Of a stretch of DNA of 64,000 nt, positions 1 to 7,816 are shown one piece after another. Origin of the DNA: Syntrophomonas sp. UBA5314. GTDB lineage: Bacteria; Bacillota; Syntrophomonadia; Syntrophomonadales; Syntrophomonadaceae. The translations under genes were made by a program, and so were the position numbers. The stretch is taken from contig DHRK01000018.1 in the NCBI GenBank assembly GCA_002410325.1, positions 36,092-100,091 of the forward strand. Reading direction: 5' to 3'. The notes under the pieces were generated by a model. It saw nothing but the letters and a program-made list of their open reading frames with translations. It made no database searches and had not been told where the DNA came from. Every line of letters starts with the position of its first letter. Position 1 is the stretch's first letter.

Positions 1-248
1 ACGGTTCCGCTTACTCCGACATTTCCGCTGATTTCTACCGGGCCGCTTACCGCTACACTGCCGCTGATTCCTACATTGCCGCTTATGCCCACATTGCCGC
101 TGACCCCTACCGTTTGGCCGCTTACCGTGGTGACGATTGAGCCGCTTGCAGATGTAAGTACAGGCTGGAGGGCGCCGGTGTCATCAGAGCCATAGATTCT
201 GATCCTCAGGGCATCGGCGTAATCTTGAAAAATTTTGTAGTTCGGCAC
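1..248 (-). CDS. DUF6385-type repeat protein, partial (C-terminus off the window)
   Basis: The reading frame opens at a GTG (246-248) preceded by a GGAAAGGGTGAG ribosome site and runs off the left edge, giving about 82 residues. It starts PNYKIFQDYADALRIRIYG, then enters a tandem of six-residue units of the form V-G/A/E-V/I-S-G-N/S/P/T (about residues 43 to the edge). Family knowledge: clostridial DUF6385 proteins have this kind of start, a beta-rich repeat stalk and a C-terminal DUF6385 domain. The next gene upstream belongs to the same family, so the two probably form a unit with a surface or spore-coat role. The function is unknown and the C-terminal domain is not visible here. Confidence 0.6.
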   Translation of the reverse strand, partial: MPNYKIFQDYADALRIRIYGSDDTGALQPVLTSASGSIVTTVSGQTVGVSGNVGISGNVGISGSVAVSGPVEISGNVGVSGT

Positions 249-399
249 CTGTTTCTCACCCTTTCCATAAAATAGTAAATGAACCCAGTTGAACCTGTTT
301 TAATGTATGAATGCAGAGTTTATCATGCTACACTAGTACAGCATTCCGCAGAGGGCTAATTGTTTTACGAAAAGGGGAGTCCGATTCGGCGGGGGGAGC
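249..399. other. intergenic spacer with half copy of a palindrome arm
   Basis: This is a short AT-rich gap between two co-directional DUF6385-like genes. Positions 333-348 read CTAGTACAGCATTCCG, identical to one arm of the perfect 20-bp inverted repeat at 14589-14633. The second arm is missing here. Confidence 0.6.
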
Positions 400-1329
400 T
401 TAATTGCAGCCCTGAAAAAAGATCCGGAGTTTGGTCTGGTTTTTGGACTCAGCCGTAAAAACCACCCTTATAAACTTCAAGTAGTAAGAGGAAACCAGGA
501 CCCGGCTTTCCCCGGCGGGGAGCTCGGCCATGGCCGGCTGGTCATCAATCCAATGCACTCCGTCCGGGCTGATTTGGAGACCGATATATGCCTTGTGCCT
601 TCCCGTGTTGATTATGCAAAAGGAATACACTCTAAGCAGCATAACATCCTGGACACTTGATGAAGCCTGCTTGTCGGTTGCCTGCAGATCTTCATAAAAA
701 TCTTTTCCTTTGCGAACCGTCTCTAACGCTCCCCGAAGATAAACGGGGTCTATGATTCTTTGCACCGTGAGCGGTTCCAGAACCTGCTTTACACTTTCAA
801 CCGTGTTTATTCGAAAGCGTCCCCGGGCATCGGTATCATATTCGCCAACCGGGAAGGCCCTGCAAAATTGTATCTCTTCAATTATCAGCACTCCCGGATC
901 TTGTAGAGTCGTTTCCACAAAGGCGTAATTGGCCCCGGTAGGAACGGTGACCATTCCATGATAGTCTTCCAATCCGGGCTCGCAAATGAATTCCAGCGAG
1001 CTTTTGATGGTTCTCGATGACTGCCTTATAAAATATACGTTCAACCCGACCGCCAGGGTTTCTTCGCAGCGGCATTTGAGACCCAGGCTCCAGACCTGAC
1101 CTTGATAAACCGGAGTGCTATAAAGGCGCTGCTGGCAGAGACTGGGAACCCTCCCTCCCGAGTTGGTCATTGCTATCCAGCACAGGGCTTCGTCCTTTTC
1201 CCAGTCGATGCTCCCCTTACTCCATCCCCGATTTCTTTGCCAACCGGCGGGAAAATCCCCTGCCGGTCCGGGAAGCCGGAAGTCGTGGTTAAAAATATAA
1301 TTCTTACCTGGCCAAGAGCTATGGTTCAC
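400..1329 (-). CDS. DUF6385-like surface protein
   Basis: This 309-residue protein starts at GTG (1327-1329), 10 bases after AAGGAG. The N-terminal part (about 10-160; NYIFNHDF, FPAGW, then beta-rich sequence) resembles the jelly-roll 'N-P-x-F ... P-x-G-W' modules that begin many carbohydrate-binding-like surface proteins. The last 90 residues (YSFCIINTGRHKAYIGLQIS ... YYLKFIRVVF ... LRIFFQG) match my recollection of the DUF6385 domain. There is no signal peptide and no transmembrane segment. The gene is followed by another family member with a repeat stalk, suggesting joint assembly on a cell or spore surface. The exact function is unknown. Confidence 0.6.
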   Translation of the reverse strand: MNHSSWPGKNYIFNHDFRLPGPAGDFPAGWQRNRGWSKGSIDWEKDEALCWIAMTNSGGRVPSLCQQRLYSTPVYQGQVWSLGLKCRCEETLAVGLNVYFIRQSSRTIKSSLEFICEPGLEDYHGMVTVPTGANYAFVETTLQDPGVLIIEEIQFCRAFPVGEYDTDARGRFRINTVESVKQVLEPLTVQRIIDPVYLRGALETVRKGKDFYEDLQATDKQASSSVQDVMLLRVYSFCIINTGRHKAYIGLQISPDGVHWIDDQPAMAELPAGESRVLVSSYYLKFIRVVFTAESKNQTKLRIFFQGCN

Positions 1330-1419
1330 GGATCTGAAACTCCTTAAATGCGTCGTTTTATCTTTAAAACATATGTTTTAAAGACGTTAAAAATGTTCAA
1401 GTCGGAGTAATTATAGAAA

Positions 1420-1622
1420 CAGAAAAGCAGTGCCAAGGCACTGCTTTCAGAGCGTCGACAAAAGCGAATAGCTGCGTTGCTCAACAGGCCCGCTCAATCA
1501 ACGTACTCAGGTACGCTTCAATCGCAGGCCTATCTCGCGCCTTGCTCTTCGCTTCCGTCGCTCGCTCTGCCAGCTTGCCGACTTTGTCGACAAGCAGAAA
1601 AGCAGTGCCAAGGCACTGCTTT
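1420..1622. repeat. intergenic repeat element between two copies of a terminator hairpin
   Basis: Two identical 28-base copies (1420-1447 and 1595-1622) of a hairpin with stem AAAGCAGTGCC and loop AA flank a 138-bp block. The block starts with GTCGACAAA (1454-1462) and ends with TTTGTCGAC (1583-1591), so it has 9-bp terminal inverted repeats. It has no convincing coding capacity. The layout suggests a small non-coding mobile or dispersed element that inserted at, or duplicated, a terminator. Whether it occurs elsewhere in the genome cannot be seen here. Confidence 0.6.
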
Positions 1623-1623
1623 T
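1598..1623. terminator. bidirectional rho-independent terminator
   Basis: The stem AAAAGCAGTGCC / GGCACTGCTTTT has an AA loop and lies 25 bases after the glycosyltransferase stop on the minus strand. A near-identical second copy is at 1424-1447. Confidence 0.8.
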
Positions 1624-1648
1624 AGATCAGGTTTGTTGATGGATGGTT

Positions 1649-3082
1649 TTATTCTTTGACGGCGGCTTTTTGCAGCGGATAATCCTCTTCTTCCTGGGGC
1701 GGATAAGGCCGCTGGCTGCTCGCTTTCCGGGTGCTCAAGCCTTTGCCGGTATGGACTTGAAACTGGGGAGTGGGAGTGTCGCTGCTCTCCTGGCTAACCG
1801 CCAGTTCCATAGCCGGCGTAGCTTTGGCCCCCTCCAGCGCAGCAATGGAAATGCCCCGGTGGTGAACGGTATGAGCCCATTCCTGCTGGTTGTCATGTTT
1901 GACAAGACCCCAAACGGTTACCGGGAACCAGGTCAACCCGTATATGGGATAGGTTATGTAGTACCAGTACGCCTTTCTGGGAGCCCCTTCCAGGATCAGT
2001 CCCAGCATCGGGTAGAGATATCCCAGTATTCCAAAGGATATCCAGAACCAGGCCGGCGCTATCTCGGTTAAGGACGAACCAAATACCGGAATCGGGAAAA
2101 AGGCCGCCACCGTGCCTATAACACAGTTGAACAGCATAGTCATAATGAGGATGGGCTGAAACAGGTATATGGCTCCGTCAATGGGATACCACTTTCTCTC
2201 CTTGATTCCCTTCTTGAGCAAGGGGATCATATAGCGGAAAGCGACGTCCCAGTGCCCGGACAGCCAGCGGGTGCGCTGTTTCCAGGTCTGAGAGAAGTAT
2301 ACCGGTTTTTCGTCATATACCTTGGCGTCGTGGGCCCAGGAGGTCTTGATGCCATTGGCTATAAGCTTCATGGTGAATTCCAGGTCCTCGGTAAGGCAGG
2401 TCGCTCCCCAGCCGTATTCCTTGAGCAGATTGTACTCCAGGCATACGCCGGTTCCACCCAGGGCGTTGGAAAGACCTTTGTTGTAGCGGGCCAGCTGCCA
2501 CATGCGGTTCATAGACCAGTAAGCCGTGGCGTAGCTGGCCGAAACCCATGAATCGTTAGGATTCTTGATGTCCAGGTATCCCTGAATCGAGCGATAGCCC
2601 TGTTTAAGCTTGGAGTTCATCTCCAGCAGGAAGTTTGATGACACTACATTGTCGGCGTCAAAAAGGCAAATCGCATCATAGTGTTTTTCGTCTTCCATCT
2701 TGAACAGCTTTTCGAACATCCATTCCAGGGCAAACCCCTTACCCCGCTGTTCGGAAAAACGTTCATACACCAGAGCACCTTCGCTCCGGGCGACATCAGC
2801 CGTCTTGTCCGTACAGTTGTCGGCAATGATATAGATATCGTACAGTTCCTTGGGGTAGTTGAGATTTTTGAGGCTCTCGATGTGGTACTGGATCACGGCC
2901 TCTTCGTTGTGGGCAGCAGTGACGAGAGCAAACTTCTTAACAGGTATATAGTCTTTTTCTTCTTTGCGTTTACGCCAACCGGACACCGATACATAGTAGT
3001 AGTAGAATAAAACCAAAAAGATGATAATTTCTGAAAGGGCTATGACGACCGTAAGCGTATTGTATAACCAGCCGTGCAGCAA
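1649..3082 (-). CDS. membrane glycosyltransferase, family 2
   Basis: This 477-residue processive-type GT2 enzyme has an N-terminal membrane segment (about 8-30) and a GT-A catalytic domain from about 45. The domain shows TAAHNEE, FDADN (metal-binding DxD), TEDLE and QRTRW (the Q-x-x-R-W product-binding motif). At least two C-terminal membrane segments follow (about 310-385) and then a hydrophilic tail of about 70 residues. Family knowledge: such enzymes polymerise or transfer a UDP-sugar at the cytoplasmic membrane for polysaccharide or glycolipid synthesis; the substrate cannot be told. It starts at TTG (3080-3082) behind GGAAGGGG. It is a single-gene unit with a terminator at 1598-1623. Confidence 0.85.
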   Translation of the reverse strand: MLHGWLYNTLTVVIALSEIIIFLVLFYYYYVSVSGWRKRKEEKDYIPVKKFALVTAAHNEEAVIQYHIESLKNLNYPKELYDIYIIADNCTDKTADVARSEGALVYERFSEQRGKGFALEWMFEKLFKMEDEKHYDAICLFDADNVVSSNFLLEMNSKLKQGYRSIQGYLDIKNPNDSWVSASYATAYWSMNRMWQLARYNKGLSNALGGTGVCLEYNLLKEYGWGATCLTEDLEFTMKLIANGIKTSWAHDAKVYDEKPVYFSQTWKQRTRWLSGHWDVAFRYMIPLLKKGIKERKWYPIDGAIYLFQPILIMTMLFNCVIGTVAAFFPIPVFGSSLTEIAPAWFWISFGILGYLYPMLGLILEGAPRKAYWYYITYPIYGLTWFPVTVWGLVKHDNQQEWAHTVHHRGISIAALEGAKATPAMELAVSQESSDTPTPQFQVHTGKGLSTRKASSQRPYPPQEEEDYPLQKAAVKE

Positions 3083-3564
3083 GACTAAGACCCCTTCCTC
3101 TCATGAAATTGCAGTTTGTCCCTTTCCATTGCCTTATTTTCGGGTTTCTCTTTATATGCAAAGGAACAAAGGGGGTTGACTACCTTTAACACTTTAACAG
3201 AAATTTATAGGCTCTACAAGATATTTCTCGTGATTCAAGGCAGCGTCCCCAGATTTAAAATATCCAGACAAAAAATCTAAACCTGTAAAACTTGTTTTTT
3301 TGCCCGAATTAAATGCCTGTAAAACATAGCCATATTAGGCAAAAAATATATTGGCTCTGTTCACAGACTTCTAGTGTTATTCTATATGAGCATGTGCAAG
3401 TCCTTCCAATCTTATACGAATATTTTATCCTTCAGGTAAAAATTTCCATAACAATTTGTATTCTTCGGCCTATATTTAAGTATTGCTTGCTTTTTCGCCT
3501 TATTTTAATTTTGCTTGTTCGGAGCCGATTTTTACTCCCCATACTAAATGTAGACTATTGTTCC

Positions 3565-3712
3565 AAATTTAATTCCAAAAATTCTATTTGTTCATTCTCG
3601 ACGGGACCTAATGGGCCGCATCCAGAATCTTTAAAAGGTCGTCTTTCATTACCGGAGCGGTTTTATACCTCCGCACCGCTCTTCTACTTTTTACAACGTC
3701 AAAAAACTCCAT
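3565..3712 (-). pseudogene. decayed nitroreductase remnant
   Basis: On the minus strand a good ribosome site (GGAGGAG) precedes an ATG at 3710-3712. The 34 following codons translate to a typical nitroreductase start: MEFFDVVKSRRAVRRY, then PVMKDDLLKILDAAH. A TAG follows at once. Reading on in the same frame gives VPSRMNK, a second TAG and NFW, which still resembles the 'APSGMNxQPW' segment of the family. The gene has been inactivated by stops and the rest has eroded into AT-rich sequence. An open frame on the plus strand over 3313-3777 is an artefact of low stop density. Confidence 0.55.
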
Positions 3713-3934
3713 GTTCACTCCTCCTTTTCCTGTCTATATCTATCTGGTTAATTCATCCATTGAAATTATCACTCTAAAATCTTTTTCACAAAAGCTCCCT
3801 TAACCAATGCGCTGAAGTTTCTCTTTAACAGACCCAATCCATAAGCCCATGTTATAATTAGATAAAAGCATGTAATTAATTCTTTTTCCGGACGTTCTTC
3901 CCAAATATTAGATCCTTATCATTAAATCGGGGGT

Positions 3935-4660
3935 GTGAATGTGTTAAGGAAAGACCGTTATCTTAAGCCCCGACTCTTGATGGGCTGCTGGTTTATTTAT
4001 ACTTGGGGATATGCGGCGCCGGCTTATGCTGCACCGGCCGAATGGACTGAATTCGCCCGGGCACTGAACAACTCAATGGGCGGTAATCAATTATTCAGCA
4101 GGAATACGTTTATCGTTCTCGCGATTACTATAGTTATTACCGCTTTGCTGTTCATCATGAACCGCATCTATTGGAAAAACCGCAAAGAAGAAATTGCGGA
4201 GCACGAGAAGAGGCGACTGAAGCATGTAGAACAGCCGGTTAAGCCACAGCCTTCCGCCAGCCATCAGCGCCGCCAGTGGTTCCGGATTAAAACCAGTCTT
4301 CTCATTAAATGGATTCAAGCCCTGCGGGCTTCTACGGTGAAGGAAAACAAGTATAACCGGGATCAACTGGTGGATATCAGCGGGGGCGGTTTGAGCTTCA
4401 CCACCCATAGCGCGTTATCGCCGGGTGATGATCTCAATTTTCAGCTGGACATTGGCGGGAAAAGACCGCTGAACTTCAAGGGCAAAGTTCTTCGGGTTCA
4501 GGATGACGGGGACACCGTGCAACCCACTTATTTTGTGGCTATTCAGTTCAGCGAGTTATTAAGCGGCGAAAGAGACCGCCTGGTGTCCTGGATATTGAAG
4601 GGGCAGAGAGAAGATCTGCAGGAGATTAAAATGGAAGAAAACGCTGCACCGCCAGCATAA
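3935..4660 (+). CDS. PilZ-domain c-di-GMP-binding membrane protein
   Basis: This 241-residue protein starts at GTG (3935-3937). A hydrophobic N-terminus (about 12-33, ending AYAAPA) looks like a signal sequence or first membrane helix, and a clear transmembrane segment follows at about 60-77. The C-terminal half is a PilZ domain with R-R-Q-W-F-R (about 112-117) and DISGGG (about 148-153), the arginine and D/N-x-S-x-x-G elements that bind cyclic di-GMP. A membrane-anchored cytoplasmic sensor for motility or surface behaviour is the likely role. It stands alone, convergent with the next gene, with a shared terminator at 4685-4718. Confidence 0.8.
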   Translation: MNVLRKDRYLKPRLLMGCWFIYTWGYAAPAYAAPAEWTEFARALNNSMGGNQLFSRNTFIVLAITIVITALLFIMNRIYWKNRKEEIAEHEKRRLKHVEQPVKPQPSASHQRRQWFRIKTSLLIKWIQALRASTVKENKYNRDQLVDISGGGLSFTTHSALSPGDDLNFQLDIGGKRPLNFKGKVLRVQDDGDTVQPTYFVAIQFSELLSGERDRLVSWILKGQREDLQEIKMEENAAPPA

Positions 4661-4684
4661 ATGGCTCAAGCAAATAGGGAACAT

Positions 4685-4718
4685 AAAGGGCGGCATCCGG
4701 GAAATGAATGCCGCCCTT
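4685..4718. terminator. bidirectional terminator
   Basis: The stem AAAGGGCGGCAT / ATGCCGCCCTTT is followed by T on the plus strand and preceded by A. It serves the PilZ gene and the convergent bactofilin-like gene. Confidence 0.85.
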
Positions 4719-4756
4719 TTATATGGCTATTTTTACATATATACGGTGCTCCTAAA

Positions 4757-5971
4757 TCAATCAGCCTCGATATCCGGCTCGGGCTCCGGGTTATTCTCAT
4801 TGCTTTGCGGCTCAGTGGGTCCGGCCGGCTCCGGTTTCTTGGAGCGCCAGTTGTAGAAATGCATTACCACCATTCCTAAAGCCAGACACGCGGCCGCCAG
4901 GCTCACCAGGAAACCGACCACCGGTACTTTAGACAATACGATGAGAGCCAGGAAGGCTATCATAAAGGGAAAGAAAAACGGCATACGGTTTTCCCAGCCA
5001 AAATATCTGGCCAGGTAGCGCCCGATCAAATCTCCGGCCAGGATTTTGGAAGTGAATAGCACGAATGCATAGAGAAAGAACATTATTATGGCCAGGGGTA
5101 TTCCGATTACGGTAATGGTGAGAAGCAGGCCGGCCAGGGGGGTCAGAAGAAGAGCTAAAAATCCCCAGCCCAAGGTGCTTCCCGGAGCTTTTAGAACGGT
5201 CTCTCCCATATTGGGCAACAGCCGGGGGGAAATCCAATAGCAGATGGCCCACAAAAGCAGCCCGGCAGCGATCCATCCCAGCGCGTTCAACCAGGAAAAG
5301 CCGGGAGCAGTCTTTTGCTTGGGAACGTCAGCTACCTTTTCCTGCCAGGATATGCCATTGATTTGGGCCTGGGGCGATATAGTGGCCGGCTTGGGGGAGC
5401 CGTAGTTTATGGTATCCTTAACAACCGCAGCCGGTCCCAGGCTCAGGCTCTGCACATTCCATAGAGTTACGGCTCCGTTGACCATACCGTTAATCCGTAC
5501 TTCCGCCGCGCTCCCCATTAATTGCCCATCGATCCGGCCGGTGGTGCCGATACTGTTGCCGAAGCCCAGTACGTCACGGCCTATAACCGCCTGATCCCGA
5601 ACCTCGATGTTGTTGGCCGCGGCGGTCACACTGCCCATGATCTGTCCCTGAATATCGATCTGGTTGGCGGCTCCCCGCACATCGCCATTGACAGATCCTT
5701 TAACCGTGATAGACTGAGCGGCAGCAATCACATCCCCGTTAACCGTTCCATTGATAGTGACCGATTGAGCTGCCACAAACACATCGCCATCAACATCGGC
5801 ATTAACTGTAACATAGTTGCCGCTTATAAACAAAGGCCCGGTGGTTTTGCCTTCTTCAATGGTAAGCATATCTCCGCTTTTAACCGCAACCGCCCCGACC
5901 GGTGAAACCATAAAAACGGCCAGCAGCAGGGTCAGAACTAAACCAAGTCCTACTTTTCTCCCACTATGCAT
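4757..5971 (-). CDS. bactofilin-like repeat protein with membrane domain
   Basis: About 404 residues from the second ATG, which sits 8 bases after AAGGAGG (an upstream ATG at 5977 is also possible). A signal peptide (about 5-30) is followed by about 150 residues of tandem beta-helix units (V-x-G-D-V-x-x-A-A-x-x-I-x-V/I-x-G), as in polymer-forming bactofilin-like proteins. Four or more membrane segments (about 230-380) and an acidic proline-rich tail come next. It lies at the end of an ECF sigma, anti-sigma operon and overlaps the anti-sigma gene, so it is probably expressed with them as an envelope stress or structural component. Its function is not established. Confidence 0.7.
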   Translation of the reverse strand: MHSGRKVGLGLVLTLLLAVFMVSPVGAVAVKSGDMLTIEEGKTTGPLFISGNYVTVNADVDGDVFVAAQSVTINGTVNGDVIAAAQSITVKGSVNGDVRGAANQIDIQGQIMGSVTAAANNIEVRDQAVIGRDVLGFGNSIGTTGRIDGQLMGSAAEVRINGMVNGAVTLWNVQSLSLGPAAVVKDTINYGSPKPATISPQAQINGISWQEKVADVPKQKTAPGFSWLNALGWIAAGLLLWAICYWISPRLLPNMGETVLKAPGSTLGWGFLALLLTPLAGLLLTITVIGIPLAIIMFFLYAFVLFTSKILAGDLIGRYLARYFGWENRMPFFFPFMIAFLALIVLSKVPVVGFLVSLAAACLALGMVVMHFYNWRSKKPEPAGPTEPQSNENNPEPEPDIEAD

Positions 5972-6482
5972 TGTCATAGCCTCCTTTTCTTTTCTGAATC
6001 AGCATGCCTGCCAGGCAGGCCAGTAAAACGATAAAGGTCTGAGTCATTCCCAGCGGTTCTCCCTGTACAACCTGCTCTGCCGCCATGGTCAGAAATCTTC
6101 CCAGAAGAATCAACAACTGCATTGCCAGGCTCCCTCCCAGCATGGTCTGTAAAACCGATGCAAGCCCTTTTATTAACGGAATCCAATTGCCAGCCAGCGC
6201 CACCAGGCCTGAAACGAAAAGCAGAGCGGCTACGCCCGCCTTTAAAGTCCACCAGGATTGTTCCTGCCGCCTCAGCCGGCCATGAACGTAGGCTCCTAAA
6301 TCGGCCGGCAGGTCAATGCCCTGCAAGGCGTCCCGTAGCATACGGTTGTCATTCTGCAGGGCCGAAAGCCTATCCCGGCAGGGGGAACACTGCTGCAGGT
6401 GGGAGTTCATCTGCCGCTGGCTTTCTTTGGTCATTTCCCCATCAACATATGCACTTAACTCCAGCATATCCGGGCATTGCAT
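5964..6482 (-). CDS. anti-sigma factor with zinc-finger (zf-HC2) and membrane helices
   Basis: This 172-residue protein has an N-terminal anti-sigma zinc finger: Cys3, then H-x3-C-x2-C in HLQQCSPC at about residues 28-35. It is followed by two or three membrane segments (about 80-100, 118-135, 145-165). It lies 6 bases downstream of an ECF sigma gene and overlaps the next gene. The normal role of this class is to hold its cognate sigma factor at the membrane until an envelope signal releases it. Confidence 0.8.
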   Translation of the reverse strand: MQCPDMLELSAYVDGEMTKESQRQMNSHLQQCSPCRDRLSALQNDNRMLRDALQGIDLPADLGAYVHGRLRRQEQSWWTLKAGVAALLFVSGLVALAGNWIPLIKGLASVLQTMLGGSLAMQLLILLGRFLTMAAEQVVQGEPLGMTQTFIVLLACLAGMLIQKRKGGYDNA

Positions 6483-6488
6483 AACACT

Positions 6489-7028
6489 CTACCCCTTTTG
6501 TTCAAGAATTTCTTTCATCCTGGCCTTGCCCCGGTGCAGCCAGGTGCCCACCAGGGAGGCCGGTACTCCCAATACTTCGGATATCTCATCATAGCTCAAG
6601 TCCTGGTAGTAGCGCAGCACCAGGGCGGCCCGCTCCTTTTCCGGAAGCTTGAGCAAAGCCTGCCGGACAATGATTCGCTGGTCAGCATCCGCAGCCGTCT
6701 CGGCCGGATCAGGTTCCAGGCCGGCAGGCGAATATCTCAGCAGACGGGGAAGAAGGCGCTGCCAGGTTTTGCGACGGCGCCAAAGGTCCAGGCAGTGATT
6801 ATACACCACCTTCATCAACCAGGGCTTAAAACCCTGTACAGGAATCTTTTCCCGGGACTCATACAATTTTATAAATACATCCCCGGCTGCGTCCCGGGCT
6901 TCTTCTTCCGATTTAAGAAGACAGAAGGCCAAGCGGTACACCTGGGGGGCGTATTTTTCAGCAAGGCCGCCCAGGGCCTGGCTGTCACCCATACGCGCCC
7001 GGTTAATCAGTCTTTCCTCATTGTCCAT
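6489..7028 (-). CDS. ECF RNA polymerase sigma factor
   Basis: About 179 residues from an ATG (7026-7028) placed just after GGTGGAG; a GTG 9 bases upstream is the alternative. It has region 2 (about 20-85; DVFIKLYE, FKPWLMKVVYNHCLD) and region 4 (about 120-170; LPEKERAALVLRYYQDLSYDEI then a helix-turn-helix). It is first in a three-gene operon with its anti-sigma factor and a bactofilin-like envelope protein, so it probably answers an envelope signal and autoregulates. No cognate promoter motif was identified with confidence. Confidence 0.85.
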   Translation of the reverse strand: MDNEERLINRARMGDSQALGGLAEKYAPQVYRLAFCLLKSEEEARDAAGDVFIKLYESREKIPVQGFKPWLMKVVYNHCLDLWRRRKTWQRLLPRLLRYSPAGLEPDPAETAADADQRIIVRQALLKLPEKERAALVLRYYQDLSYDEISEVLGVPASLVGTWLHRGKARMKEILEQKG

Positions 7029-7363
7029 AAACTCCACCCGGGTTAATATTTCCTGCTTTCTAATAAATAAACGGTCCAGCTCATTGGTTTATTTCTGAAT
7101 CCAAAATATTTTTCCCTTATATATTGTTGCTATCGCATATTTAAAAGATAATTTCAATATTATGGAGAATATGATGTGTATTAAAGGCCTAAAGAGGAAA
7201 CAATAGTCAATAACATAGGCTCAAATAATTGAGAGTCTATTATTTCTCTTGCGACGATGCTACAAGGAGGCAAGATAAATAAAAATGAAATCTGCCTGGT
7301 TCTTGTGTTGATCTCCTTTCCGGAGACTAAGTCCAAGAGTACATCCAGAAAGGAGAAGAAAGA
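7029..7363. other. divergent promoter region, no gene seen
   Basis: This is an AT-rich 335-bp gap between the ECF sigma gene (minus) and the zinc-ribbon gene (plus). The plus-strand leader contains AAGGAGG at 7264-7270 that serves no long open frame, then the true ribosome site AAAGGAGAAG just before 7364. The long 5' leader of the zinc-ribbon gene could be regulatory, but no known riboswitch fold was recognised. Confidence 0.4.
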
Positions 7364-7669
7364 ATGTACGAAGACAAGTATCTGGTCTGCCAGGACTGCG
7401 GCAATGAATTTTTATTCTCCGCCTCGGAGCAGGAATTCTACGCCGAAAAGGGTTTTGAGAACCTGCCCGGCCGCTGCGCACCCTGCCGGAAAGCCCGCAA
7501 GCAAAGGCGCAACAGCCAGCAGTCCGGCTACCGTGAAGACCGTCCCATGTTCCAGACGGTTTGCGCTGCCTGCGGCGCCGAGACCAGCGTGCCGTTTGAG
7601 CCCAGCGGTGAGCGACCGGTCTACTGCCGGGACTGTTACCAGGTTCGCAAGGTCAAGACCTATCGATAA
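7364..7669 (+). CDS. zinc-ribbon protein with two CxxC-CxxC modules
   Basis: This 101-residue protein has an excellent ribosome site (AAAGGAGAAG). Two zinc-ribbon units are visible: CQDC (about 10-13) with CAPC (about 39-42), and CAAC (about 66-69) with CRDC (about 86-89). This matches the small bacterial CxxC/CxxC zinc-binding proteins that are common near cold-shock genes. It is highly basic between the ribbons, which suggests nucleic acid or ribosome contact; the molecular role is unknown. It is a single-gene unit ended by the terminator at 7695-7727. Confidence 0.75.
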   Translation: MYEDKYLVCQDCGNEFLFSASEQEFYAEKGFENLPGRCAPCRKARKQRRNSQQSGYREDRPMFQTVCAACGAETSVPFEPSGERPVYCRDCYQVRKVKTYR

Positions 7670-7694
7670 AGTTCGGATTGAAACGGTAAGGTCT

Positions 7695-7727
7695 AAAGGC
7701 TGCTTCAAAATGAGGCGGCCTTTTTTT
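7695..7727 (+). terminator. rho-independent terminator
   Basis: An 11-bp stem (AAGGCTGCTTC / GAGGCGGCCTT with two wobble pairs) has loop AAAAT and is followed by seven T. Confidence 0.9.
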
Positions 7728-7816
7728 ATGGCCATTTGCGAACTGTGGCCTACCTATTATCCGGGAAATGAAGTAGTATTGAATATTATGAAAACTAGCA
7801 CGGGGAGATTTAATTC

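Noticed and set aside
1..130. Tandem GC-rich repeats at the left edge considered as a CRISPR array
   Set aside because: The units are 18 bases, in frame and lack unique spacers; they encode a protein repeat.
3313..3777. 154-codon open frame on the plus strand
   Set aside because: No ribosome site, odd composition, and it is antisense to the nitroreductase remnant.
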